NCBI GenBank assembly: GCA_030432635.1
Contig: JAUIMB010000003.1
Coordinates: 270,825-334,824 of the forward strand
DNA: 64,000 nucleotides
From: Bacteroidia bacterium
GTDB taxonomy: Bacteria; Bacteroidota; Bacteroidia; Flavobacteriales; Flavobacteriaceae
Direction of reading: 5' to 3'
This document shows positions 53,915 to 63,000 of the stretch, in pieces; within the stretch, counting starts at the first letter, position 1; each line of letters opens with the position of its first letter. The notes under the pieces were generated by a model. The model did not search any database and was not told the DNA's origin. It saw nothing but the letters and a program-made list of their open reading frames with translations. The translations under genes were made by a program, and so were the position numbers.

Positions 53915-56269
53915 ATGGCAAAAAAAACAGTTTCAAAGCAAAAAAGTAAAAAAGCTGATCAGGATTTCTCGAAATATATTCGACGATTTTGGATTTTGTT
54001 TTCGTTAGGTGTAGTGGCTTTTTTTTCTATGTTCTTGTTGGCATCCTGGGGAGCTTTGGGAGAAATGCCAGACCATACCATTCTTGAAAACCCTAAGACA
54101 TTCCTAGCTACGGAAATCATTTCTTCAGATAATCAAACGCTTGGTAAATTTTATTTAGATGACAACCGTACGCCTGTTGATTATGAAGAGTTACCGAAAG
54201 ATTTGGTAGATGCACTTGTAGCAACTGAAGATATTAGATATTACGACCATTCTGGTATTGATTTTAGGGGTACAATGAGAGCCATTTCTAAAATGGGACG
54301 TGGAGGAGGAGCGAGTACCATCTCGCAGCAGTTAGCAAAACAACTATTCACAAAACAGGTCTCTTCAAATAAGTTCCAACGTTTATTTCAGAAAGTTAGG
54401 GAATGGGTTATTGCAATTCGGTTAGAGCGTCAATATACTAAGGAAGAAATCATAGCGATGTATTTCAACATCTATGATTTTGGAAATAATGCTGATGGTA
54501 TACGAAGTGCTTCACGCATTTATTTTGGAAAGGAACCAAAAGACTTGGATTTGAAAGAGTCTGCCATGCTAGTCGGTATGTTTAAGAACTCCTCACTCTA
54601 TAATCCGATACCTTCCAGAAATCCGGTGGGCGTGAAAAATCGAAGAAATGTTGTTTTGGCCCAAATGTTTAAGTACGATTACATTTCCGAACAAATTAAG
54701 GATAGTATTCAAAAGACAGAATTGGATCTTAATTTTTCTCCAGAATCCCATCGCGAAGGGTTAGCTACTTACTTTAGGGCTTACCTTGACAAGTTTATGA
54801 AAGAGTGGATCAGAAATAACCCAAAACCTGATGGTTCCAAATACAATTTGTATAACGACGGACTCAAAATCTTCACAACTATTGATTCCCGTATGCAGCA
54901 ATATGCTGAAGATGCTGTCGCAAGGCACATGCCCAGACTTCAGGCAGAGTTTGACCATCAAAACACACCGGATAGAAATCCGACGGCACCATTTTTAGAG
55001 CTTGATAAAAAGGAAATTGATGACTTAATGAACAGAAGCATGTCCCGTTCTGAACGATGGCGCGTCATGAAATCACAAGGTAAATCGGAAAAGGAGATTA
55101 GGGCTTCGTTTCAAAAGCCTACCCAAATGTCCATTTTTGCATGGAAAGATGGTAAGCCGTCTGAAATAGATACGGTTATGAAACCTATCGATTCAATGCG
55201 CTACTACAAGTCCTTTTTACAGCCAGGAATGATGTCCATGGATCCACAAACAGGACATGTCAAGGCTTGGGTTGGAGGTATGAATTATAGACATTTTCAA
55301 TATGACCATGTCAAGCAAGGAAAGCGACAAGTAGGTTCAACCTTCAAACCCTTTGTATATGCCACAGCCATTGACCAGCTTCACTTGTCACCTTGCGATA
55401 CAGTGCCAAGACAACAAATTACCATAGAAGCTGAAAAATATGGAAACCCGGAACCCTGGACAGCAAAAAATTCTGATGGTCGATATGACGGCTTCCTAAC
55501 ATTGAAAGCAGCATTGGCTAACTCCGTAAACACGGCTACTGCAAGGTTAATGGACAAGGTGGGTCCCGAACCAGTTGTTGACATGGCAAGGAATTTGGGT
55601 GTAGATTCTGAAATTCCTCCTGTTCCTGCCATTGCCCTAGGAACTCCCGATATAAGTATTTATGAAATGGTAGCTGCCTACGCAACCTTTGCCAATAAAG
55701 GAGTCTATAATAAGCCTGTTATGGTTACTCGAATTGAGGATAAAAATGGAACGACTCTCTACCAATTTACACCTGAAACCAAAGACGTGCTAAGTGCTGA
55801 AGTGGCCTATACGACAATCAATCTCATGGAAGGAGTTACGAAAGATGGTTCTGGCAGAAGATTGTGGCATACTTGGGCATCAAAAGTGCCAGTGTATAAA
55901 GAAATAATAACGGGTTACCCTTATGAACTAACAAATCCTATTGCAGGAAAAACAGGAACTACACAAAATCAAAGTGATGGTTGGTTTATGGGTATGGTAC
56001 CCAACCTTGTTACTGGAGTATGGGTTGGCGCCGAAGATCGTGCCGCTCATTTTAAAAACCTAACTTATGGGCAAGGTGCATCTATGGCATTGCCTATTTG
56101 GGCATTGTATATGAAAGCTTGTTATGCCGATGAAGAACTAGGCGTGTCTAAAGGTAATTTTGAAAAACCTCAGGAACTTTCTATAGAAGTCGATTGCGAC
56201 AAGTGGAAAGGCAATGGAGAAGATGTTGTTGATCCCATTGAAGAATTAGATGGTGTTTTGGATTTTTAA
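53915..56269 (+). CDS. Class A penicillin-binding protein (PBP1A type)
   Basis: A 784-residue bifunctional peptidoglycan synthase. One transmembrane helix at about 25-48. The glycosyltransferase 51 domain has the catalytic Glu in ATEDIRYYDHSGIDFRG (near 105), GGASTISQQLAKQLF and RKVREWVIAIRLERQYTKEEI-like signatures. The transpeptidase has SxxK in GSTFKPF (near 473), SVN in ANSVNTA and KTGT near 676. It is slightly larger than average owing to an insert of about 60 residues at 360-420. ATG at 53915 preferred over a TTG that overlaps the gldH stop. Confidence 0.94.
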   Translation: MAKKTVSKQKSKKADQDFSKYIRRFWILFSLGVVAFFSMFLLASWGALGEMPDHTILENPKTFLATEIISSDNQTLGKFYLDDNRTPVDYEELPKDLVDALVATEDIRYYDHSGIDFRGTMRAISKMGRGGGASTISQQLAKQLFTKQVSSNKFQRLFQKVREWVIAIRLERQYTKEEIIAMYFNIYDFGNNADGIRSASRIYFGKEPKDLDLKESAMLVGMFKNSSLYNPIPSRNPVGVKNRRNVVLAQMFKYDYISEQIKDSIQKTELDLNFSPESHREGLATYFRAYLDKFMKEWIRNNPKPDGSKYNLYNDGLKIFTTIDSRMQQYAEDAVARHMPRLQAEFDHQNTPDRNPTAPFLELDKKEIDDLMNRSMSRSERWRVMKSQGKSEKEIRASFQKPTQMSIFAWKDGKPSEIDTVMKPIDSMRYYKSFLQPGMMSMDPQTGHVKAWVGGMNYRHFQYDHVKQGKRQVGSTFKPFVYATAIDQLHLSPCDTVPRQQITIEAEKYGNPEPWTAKNSDGRYDGFLTLKAALANSVNTATARLMDKVGPEPVVDMARNLGVDSEIPPVPAIALGTPDISIYEMVAAYATFANKGVYNKPVMVTRIEDKNGTTLYQFTPETKDVLSAEVAYTTINLMEGVTKDGSGRRLWHTWASKVPVYKEIITGYPYELTNPIAGKTGTTQNQSDGWFMGMVPNLVTGVWVGAEDRAAHFKNLTYGQGASMALPIWALYMKACYADEELGVSKGNFEKPQELSIEVDCDKWKGNGEDVVDPIEELDGVLDF

Positions 56270-56290
56270 ATGCAAAGGACATTAAAAACG

Positions 56291-56320
56291 CAAGCCATTC
56301 ATTTTTGAATGGCTTTTTTA
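56291..56320 (+). terminator. Terminator of the ricT-gldH-PBP1A unit
   Basis: A 9-bp stem AGCCATTCA/TGAATGGCT with a 4-nt loop followed by TTTTT. Confidence 0.85.
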
Positions 56321-56354
56321 TTTCGTAATTTTCCGATGCAAAATAACATACAAT

Positions 56355-57056
56355 ATGATCAGTAAAAAAGTAGCAAATGTTCAGGAAGCATTAGACGGTG
56401 TTCGTGATAATATGACCTTTATGTTCGGAGGTTTTGGCTTATCTGGAATACCTGAGAATTCGATTGCCGAATTGGTTCGTCTAGGTGTGAAAGGATTGAA
56501 ATGCATTTCCAACAATGCAGGTGTTGACAATTTTGGTTTGGGGTTATTGTTGCAAGGCAAACAAATTGATAAAATGACATCGTCCTATGTTGGTGAAAAT
56601 GACGAATTTGAACGCCAAATGTTGTCAGGTGAATTGGAAGTGGAGTTAATTCCTCAAGGCACATTGGCCGAACGATGTCGTGCTGCTCAAGCAGGTTTTC
56701 CAGCAATTTACACACCAGCTGGATATGGCACTGAAGTTGCTGAAGGGAAAGAGACAAGAGAGTTTGATGGTAAAATGTATGTTTTGGAATATGCTTTTAA
56801 GGCAGACTTTGCCTTTGTGAAAGCCTGGAAAGGTGATGAAGCTGGTAACTTGATTTTTAAAGGAACTGCCCGAAATTTTAATCCGAATATGTGTGGTGCC
56901 GCAAAGATCACTGTGGCTGAGGTTGAAGAGTTAGTGCCAGTTGGAACCTTGGATCCAAATCAAATTCATATCCCTGGAATTTTTGTAAAGCGCATTTTTC
57001 AAGGAGAGAAGTACGAAAAGAGAATTGAACAAAGAACAGTTAGGCAAAGACCTTGA
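56355..57056 (+). CDS. scoA: 3-oxoacid CoA-transferase subunit A
   Basis: A 233-residue subunit of succinyl-CoA:3-ketoacid (acetoacetate) CoA-transferase, which activates acetoacetate with succinyl-Co[14 protein letters not shown] near residue 22 is the CoA-binding glycine loop; [14 protein letters not shown] and GTEVAEGKE are typical. Forms a heterotetramer with the B subunit 48 nt downstream. It could also be an acetate/butyrate CoA-transferase; SCOT is favoured by sequence style. Confidence 0.93.
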   Translation: MISKKVANVQEALDGVRDNMTFMFGGFGLSGIPENSIAELVRLGVKGLKCISNNAGVDNFGLGLLLQGKQIDKMTSSYVGENDEFERQMLSGELEVELIPQGTLAERCRAAQAGFPAIYTPAGYGTEVAEGKETREFDGKMYVLEYAFKADFAFVKAWKGDEAGNLIFKGTARNFNPNMCGAAKITVAEVEELVPVGTLDPNQIHIPGIFVKRIFQGEKYEKRIEQRTVRQRP

Positions 57057-57104
57057 AACTTCCAAGAAGAAGGAGTAAGGACTTTCAACAATTAAACAAA
57101 AAGA

Positions 57105-57758
57105 ATGTTAGATAAAAACGGAATTGCAAAACGCATCGCTAAAGAAGTCAAGGATGGTTATTATGTCAACCTTGGCATAGGTATTCCTACCTTGGTTGCA
57201 AATTATGTGCATGAGGATATTGAAGTTGAATTTCAGAGTGAAAATGGTGTACTAGGCATGGGACCATTCCCTTTTGAAGGTGAAGAGGATGCCGATATCA
57301 TTAATGCAGGAAAGCAAACCATAACGACCTTGCCTGGAGCTAGCTTTTTTGACTCAGCAACAAGTTTTTCCATGATTCGTGGCCAGCATGTGGATTTGAC
57401 AATTCTAGGTGCCATGGAGGTCGCTGAGAATGGAGATATTGCTAATTGGAAAATTCCTGGTAAAATGGTAAAGGGAATGGGAGGAGCAATGGACTTGGTG
57501 GCTAGTGCCGAAAACATCATTGTAGCCATGATGCATACAAATAGAGCTGGTGCTTCAAAACTTTTGAAACGTTGCTCGTTACCATTGACTGGTGTAGGTT
57601 GTGTAAAAAAGATTGTTTCAAACCTTGCTGTTTTAGAAGTCACACCTAACGGATTTAAACTATTGGAGCGCGCTCCAGGCGTTTCTGTAGATGATATAAA
57701 AAATGCAACTGAAGGGACTTTAATCATTGAAGGAGAAGTTCCTGAGATGCAAATTTGA
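57105..57758 (+). CDS. scoB: 3-oxoacid CoA-transferase subunit B
   Basis: A 217-residue catalytic subunit. The active-site Glu that forms the CoA thioester lies in FQSENGVLGMGPFP near residue 46; GIGIPTLVANY near 24 and SFFDSATSFSMIRGQH are family motifs. Same operon as scoA. A terminator hairpin follows 40 nt after the stop. Confidence 0.94.
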   Translation: MLDKNGIAKRIAKEVKDGYYVNLGIGIPTLVANYVHEDIEVEFQSENGVLGMGPFPFEGEEDADIINAGKQTITTLPGASFFDSATSFSMIRGQHVDLTILGAMEVAENGDIANWKIPGKMVKGMGGAMDLVASAENIIVAMMHTNRAGASKLLKRCSLPLTGVGCVKKIVSNLAVLEVTPNGFKLLERAPGVSVDDIKNATEGTLIIEGEVPEMQI

Positions 57759-57798
57759 CGCTGAAACTTTAAAGGCACTTCACTGTAGCATTGGGACC

Positions 57799-57827
57799 AG
57801 TCACTTTATTTAAGGTGACTTTTTTTG
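57799..57827 (+). terminator. Terminator of scoAB
   Basis: Stem AGTCAC(TT)/(AA)GGTGACT of about 8 bp with a 6-nt loop and a run of seven T. Confidence 0.82.
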
Positions 57828-58013
57828 TCAAAAACAACACACTTGAATTGTAAGAAAAATCTTTACTTAGGGTTATAATGTTAAAATTTAATGTATTTCA
57901 TCGATTTATTATGTTTTTAAACGAACAAATGATTTTTTTGTCTCATATTAGCATCACCAAATCGAAACAACCCGATTTACCATTAACCTAACTGAAATTT
58001 TGAACGAATGGAC

Positions 58014-58042
58014 TTTTTTGCCCCAAATCTACCACAACCTAC
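58014..58042. repeat. Degenerate third relative of the small-RNA element
   Basis: The plus strand carries TTTTTTGCCCCAAATCTACCA and then AACCTACT, matching copies A and B but with about nine bases missing in between and no terminator hairpin next to it. It may be a decayed copy. Confidence 0.55.
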
Positions 58043-58113
58043 TACAAAAGAAAACAAGTTCGTTGCAAGTTTTCAAAACACCTTAAGATTATTGAAAAAT
58101 ATCTTAGCCCTAA

Positions 58114-58157
58114 CTAAAAAAATATTCATGCTATAATCCCTTAGGTATAGCATGAAT
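58114..58157 (-). terminator. Terminator overlapping the stop codon of the fused ABC ATPase
   Basis: Stem ATTCATGCTATA/TATAGCATGAAT (12 bp) with a 10-nt loop; the T run follows on the minus strand. The left arm encodes the last residues (His-Ala-Ile) and the right arm includes the TAG stop, so the coding end is also the terminator. Confidence 0.85.
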
Positions 58158-59822
58158 AAGTTTTTTAGTGTATGCCTTTTTAGGGTTTTTATAGATGCTA
58201 TCTGCGTCGTCCATTTCCTCTATTTTTCCCTTGTTCATCACAATTAGTTGGTCAGACATGTATTTTACGACGGCTAAGTCATGTGAAATAAATATGTAAG
58301 TGAATCCAAAATTTTCTTTAAGCGTATTGAGCAGGTTTAATACTTGTGCTTGAACCGAAATATCCAATGCAGAAACCGACTCGTCACAAATAATTATTTG
58401 AGGTTCTAAAGCTATAGCTCTTGCAATGCCTATGCGCTGTCGTTGTCCTCCAGAAAATTCATGAGGATAACGGTTAAAACAAGTCTCGTCTAAACCAACT
58501 TTTGAAAGTAGGTCAAGAACTCTAACTTTCCTTTCTGAATTATTTTTGCCTATTCCATGTACCTCCATAGGTTCCATGATTGCTTTACCTACAGTAAGCC
58601 TTGGATTTAAAGACGCATAAGGGTCTTGAAAAATGATTTGTATGTCTTTCCTAAGCTTTCGAACAGCGCTTTTTGTCAGCTTATTGATGTCCTCACCTTT
58701 GTACAAAATGTTTCCAGATGTTGCTTTGTCCAGTTGCAGAATGGCATTGGATAAAGTTGATTTTCCGCATCCAGATTCGCCAACCAATCCGAGGGTTTCC
58801 CCTTTATATAACTTAAAGGAGACTCCGTTTACAGCCTTGAATGACTCTGGTTTTGACAACCAACCTGACTTCGACAGGTATTCTTTCTCAAGATTAATAA
58901 CTTCTAAAAGAGGAGCTTCGGCATATAACTTTTCGTGTCGCATGACACGTTCTTGAGAAGTTTCGATGGCATCTTTTGAAGTCCTATTGATAAAATCGTC
59001 TATAGTTGGAAGCTGCTTTAATCGTGTGTCCATAGAAGGCCTAGAGCTTATCAATGCTTTTGTATACGTTTGTTTTGGAGAATTGAATATTTGGCGAACC
59101 TCTCCTTGCTCAACTATCGAACCTTTATACATCACCAAAATACGATCTGCAATTTCAGAGACCAATGCTAAATCATGGGAAATAAAAATGATACTCATTT
59201 GTTCCTCTTTCTGCAGTTGCTTAAGTAAAAGAATTATGTCTTTTTGAACAGTGACATCCAAAGCCGTTGTGGGTTCATCTGCAATTAGAATTTTTGGTTT
59301 GCAAGCAATAGCCATGGCAATCATGACTCGTTGTTTTTGTCCACCTGAAATTTCATGCGGATAAGCTCCAAACACACGGTCAGGAGACGGCAACTTTACC
59401 TTTTCAAAAAGAGATAATGTTTCAACTTTTGCTTCGGATTTCGACAAGCTTGTATGCTTTAAAAGTAATTCAAGAACTTGCATGCCACAAGTCATCGAGG
59501 GATTCAAGGAGCTCATCGGCTCCTGAAAAATCATTGCTATGGCATTGCCCCTAATATTTTGAAACTGTCTAGAATTGGACTTACTTAAATCTTGTCCCTC
59601 AAATAGAATACTGCCATTGGTAATCTTTGAGACACGTTTGGGCAATAAACCCATAATAGCTAATGACGACATAGATTTTCCTGAACCTGATTCCCCAACA
59701 ATCCCAAGAATTTCATTAGGGTACAAATGATATGAAATCTTATTTACGATTTCTTTGTCTTTACCTTCTGAAATGACAGCAATCGATAATTGGTTTACGT
59801 CAAGAATTTTGGTACGCTGCAT
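58131..59822 (-). CDS. Fused dipeptide/oligopeptide ABC ATPase (DppD-DppF type)
   Basis: A 563-residue protein with two complete ATPase domains. First: Walker [12 protein letters not shown] near 42, signature SGGQKQRVM, Walker B LIADEPT. Second, from about 310: Walker [10 protein letters not shown], signature [14 protein letters not shown] and a variant Walker [13 protein letters not shown] (Ser for the usual Pro). Between them lies an Opp-type linker ([17 protein letters not shown]). It should power import or export of oligopeptides or glutathione, but permeases and binding protein are not in the window. Confidence 0.9.
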   Translation of the reverse strand: MQRTKILDVNQLSIAVISEGKDKEIVNKISYHLYPNEILGIVGESGSGKSMSSLAIMGLLPKRVSKITNGSILFEGQDLSKSNSRQFQNIRGNAIAMIFQEPMSSLNPSMTCGMQVLELLLKHTSLSKSEAKVETLSLFEKVKLPSPDRVFGAYPHEISGGQKQRVMIAMAIACKPKILIADEPTTALDVTVQKDIILLLKQLQKEEQMSIIFISHDLALVSEIADRILVMYKGSIVEQGEVRQIFNSPKQTYTKALISSRPSMDTRLKQLPTIDDFINRTSKDAIETSQERVMRHEKLYAEAPLLEVINLEKEYLSKSGWLSKPESFKAVNGVSFKLYKGETLGLVGESGCGKSTLSNAILQLDKATSGNILYKGEDINKLTKSAVRKLRKDIQIIFQDPYASLNPRLTVGKAIMEPMEVHGIGKNNSERKVRVLDLLSKVGLDETCFNRYPHEFSGGQRQRIGIARAIALEPQIIICDESVSALDISVQAQVLNLLNTLKENFGFTYIFISHDLAVVKYMSDQLIVMNKGKIEEMDDADSIYKNPKKAYTKKLIHAIPKGL

Positions 59823-60047
59823 GGGTAAATGTAATCATTTTCTGTATTCAAATTACGGAAAATCCGTAACCAAATTTTTTTTTATTGTTTTTAAACGAAA
59901 ACGTTATAATTTAATTTTGAAATAATCAAAAAATTAATAATTTCATGCGTTTTTAATCGAAAAATCCAGCTTTTTTATTTGAAATTCTCAATTTTTAAAT
60001 AAAAAAACTGAATTTTCACTAATTCTAATTTTTAATACCTGATTCGC

Positions 60048-63000
60048 ATGAAAATCAAACTACTATTGCTTGTTGCAATGCTAAGCTCAAGCTTTGTTTT
60101 TGGACAAAGTAACACCTTATGGACAAAACAAGCCTACAGAGCTAACATTGCCGTAAAGGCAAGTAAACAAAACTTGCCTAAAACCCAAACCTATAGCTTG
60201 AATATGACTGCCCTAAGACAGTCTTTAGAGAACGCGCCAAAACGGAAATCCCTAAACAATGGGACTTCTAATGTGGTACTAGCCTTTCCTAATGACCAAG
60301 GGATTTTTGAAAACTTTAGGATTGCTGAAGCTTCTACCATGAGCCCTGAACTACAGGAACGTTATCCAAATATTCGTTCTTATGTAGGTCAAGGAATTGA
60401 TGACCCTTCAGCAGTAATCCGTTTTAGTGTTAGTCCTTTAGGATTCCAAAGTATGAGGCTATCGGCAAACCAATCAGCAACGTTTATTGAAGCTTATTCT
60501 CAAGATTTAACACAATATACCGCTTACAAGAGGGCTGATCGGATAGATTATAATGATGATTTCGAATGTACAGTTACAGATCAAGTTAATCAACAATTGG
60601 ATAGTGGTGCAACACAACGAAATGCTGATGATGGTATTTTAAGAACCTATCGATTAGCTGTTTCCACAACAGGAGAATATACCGCGTATCATGGCGGAAC
60701 AAAAGCTTTGGCTTTGGCTGCCATAAACCAAACAATGACTCGTGTAAACGGAATTTTCGAAAATGACTTTAACGTTACTATGGTCTTGATTTCAAATAAT
60801 GATGATGTTATTTATACGAACTCAAGTACAGATCCTTACAGCAATGGAAGTTACAATAGTCAATTGCAATCAACCTTAACTAGTGTTATTGGTGAATCAA
60901 ACTATGATGTAGGCCATTTATTTGCAAGAGCGTCTAATAATGGGAATGCTGGATGTATAGGTTGTGTATGCGTTAACGGACAAAAAGGTAGTGCTTTTAC
61001 ATCTCGTACAGATCCTGAAGGTGATCCTTTTGATGTGGATTATGTTGCTCATGAACTGGGACACCAATTTGGAGGAAATCACACATGGACTTTCAATGGA
61101 AACGAAGGGACAAATGCACAGATGGAACCAGGAAGTGGTTCAACTATTATGGGTTATGCAGGTATTACCGGAGCTACAGATGTTCAATCCAATAGCGACC
61201 CATACTTCCATGCACGTTCCATAGAACAAATTACAAATTATATCAAATCAAGAAGTTGTCAAACCAATACGAATACAGGTAATGCTGTTCCTACGGTAAA
61301 TGCAGGTGCAAATTATACGATCCCTAGAGGAACGGCTTTTGTTTTAGAGGGTTCGGCCAATGATGCCGATTCGGGAGATGTACTCACATATTGCTGGGAA
61401 CAGTATGATGAAAATAACGCGTCAACGACGTATCCAAGTGTGAATGCAACGTCTGGTGTGGCTTTCCGTTCCTATAACCCAACAACAGATAATAAGCGTT
61501 ACTTCCCGAGGTTATCAACCATAAAGAGTGGTGCTACATCATGGCAATGGGAAGCTGTTCCTAATGTAGCGCGGAGTTTAAATTTCAGATTGACGGTTCG
61601 AGATAATAGAGCTGGTGGTGCAACAAATAACAGTGACGATATGATCGTTACTGTAAACGGAACAGCAGGTCCGTTTGTGGTTAATTCACCTAATACCAAT
61701 GTCACTTGGAATGCTGGGACCACGCAAACAGTCACTTGGAATGTCGCTGGAACTACCGGAAATGGAGTTAATGCAACCAATGTAGATATCTTCTTATCAA
61801 CGGATGGCGGTGACACCTATCCTATTGCCTTAGCTTCTGGAGTTCCGAATGATGGATCGCATGATATTGTTGTGCCAAATAATCAAGGTAGTCAAAACCG
61901 TGTCATGGTAAGAGGGTCAAACAATATCTTCTTTGATATCTCAAACTCTAACTTTACTATAGCAGGGCAAGTTGTGTGTAATGCAAATGTACCAACTGGT
62001 TTAGCGGCTTCAAATGTGTCGACGACTTCTGCAACATTGAGTTGGAACGCTGTTCCAGGTGCTACTTATGATTTGAGATATCGTCAGGTAGGAACGTCAA
62101 CGTGGACAACCTCAGCTGTTACAGGTATTTCATCCAATGTTTCTGGATTGAGCGCATTAACTCAGTATGAGGCGCAAGTTAGAAGTAAATGTTCGGGAGG
62201 GAGTAACTCTGTGTACAGTACTTCAGTTAATTTTACAACAACAGATGTACAGTTGAACTATTGCGATTCTGCAAGTACAAATGTTAATGATGAATATATC
62301 GGTCGCGTACAATTAAACACAATAGATAACTCTTCAGGAGCACAGTTTTATAGTAATTTTACAAGTATTTCTACAAACCTGACCAAAGGTGCTCAATACA
62401 CTATTACAGTTACACCAACTTGGACAGGAACAGTATATTCTGAAGGTTATGCAGTGTGGATTGATTATAATAGAGATGGTGATTTTACGGATGCAGGAGA
62501 GCAAGTTTGGTCGCAAGCAGCTACACAGAATACTCCTGTAAGTGGTTCATTCACCATTCCTGCTGGAGCTGTAGAGAATTCTACAAGAATGCGCGTGTCT
62601 ATGAAGTACAATGATACTCCAGATCCTTGTGAAACATTTACGTATGGAGAAGTTGAAGATTATACCGTAATCATTGAAGGTTCAGGGCCAGATACTGTAG
62701 CGCCTGTGATTTCCTTAAATGGTGCTTCTACAATAAATCTTAATCCTGGAGACACCTATAATGAGTTAGGTGCCACAGCAACCGATAATGTAGATGGCGA
62801 TATCTCAGGAAGTATTGTTATAGGTGGAGATACTGTAAATACAAACGCACTTGGTACTTATGTAATTACTTACAACGTAAGCGATGCTGCAGGAAATGAT
62901 GCTGTCGAAGTTACAAGAACAGTTGTTGTTACTGATACTACTGCACCTATAATTACATTAATAGGAGCAAGTACTATAAACTTAAATGTTGGTGACACTT

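Larger units (their letters stand above)
57759..58130. other. 372-nt gene-free stretch between scoB and the ABC ATPase gene
   Basis: Contains the scoB terminator, a GTTTTTAAACGAA motif (57913-57925), an inverted-repeat segment near 57958-57978 (AAATCG and CGATTT arms), a degenerate relative of the intergenic RNA element (58014-58042), and the left part of the terminator of the ABC gene. No coding frame is evident. Confidence 0.65.

Noticed and set aside
57233..57778. A 181-codon minus-strand frame opposite scoB
   Set aside because: Antisense to a clear catalytic subunit, with no recognisable domain and no promoter-like box at its start.
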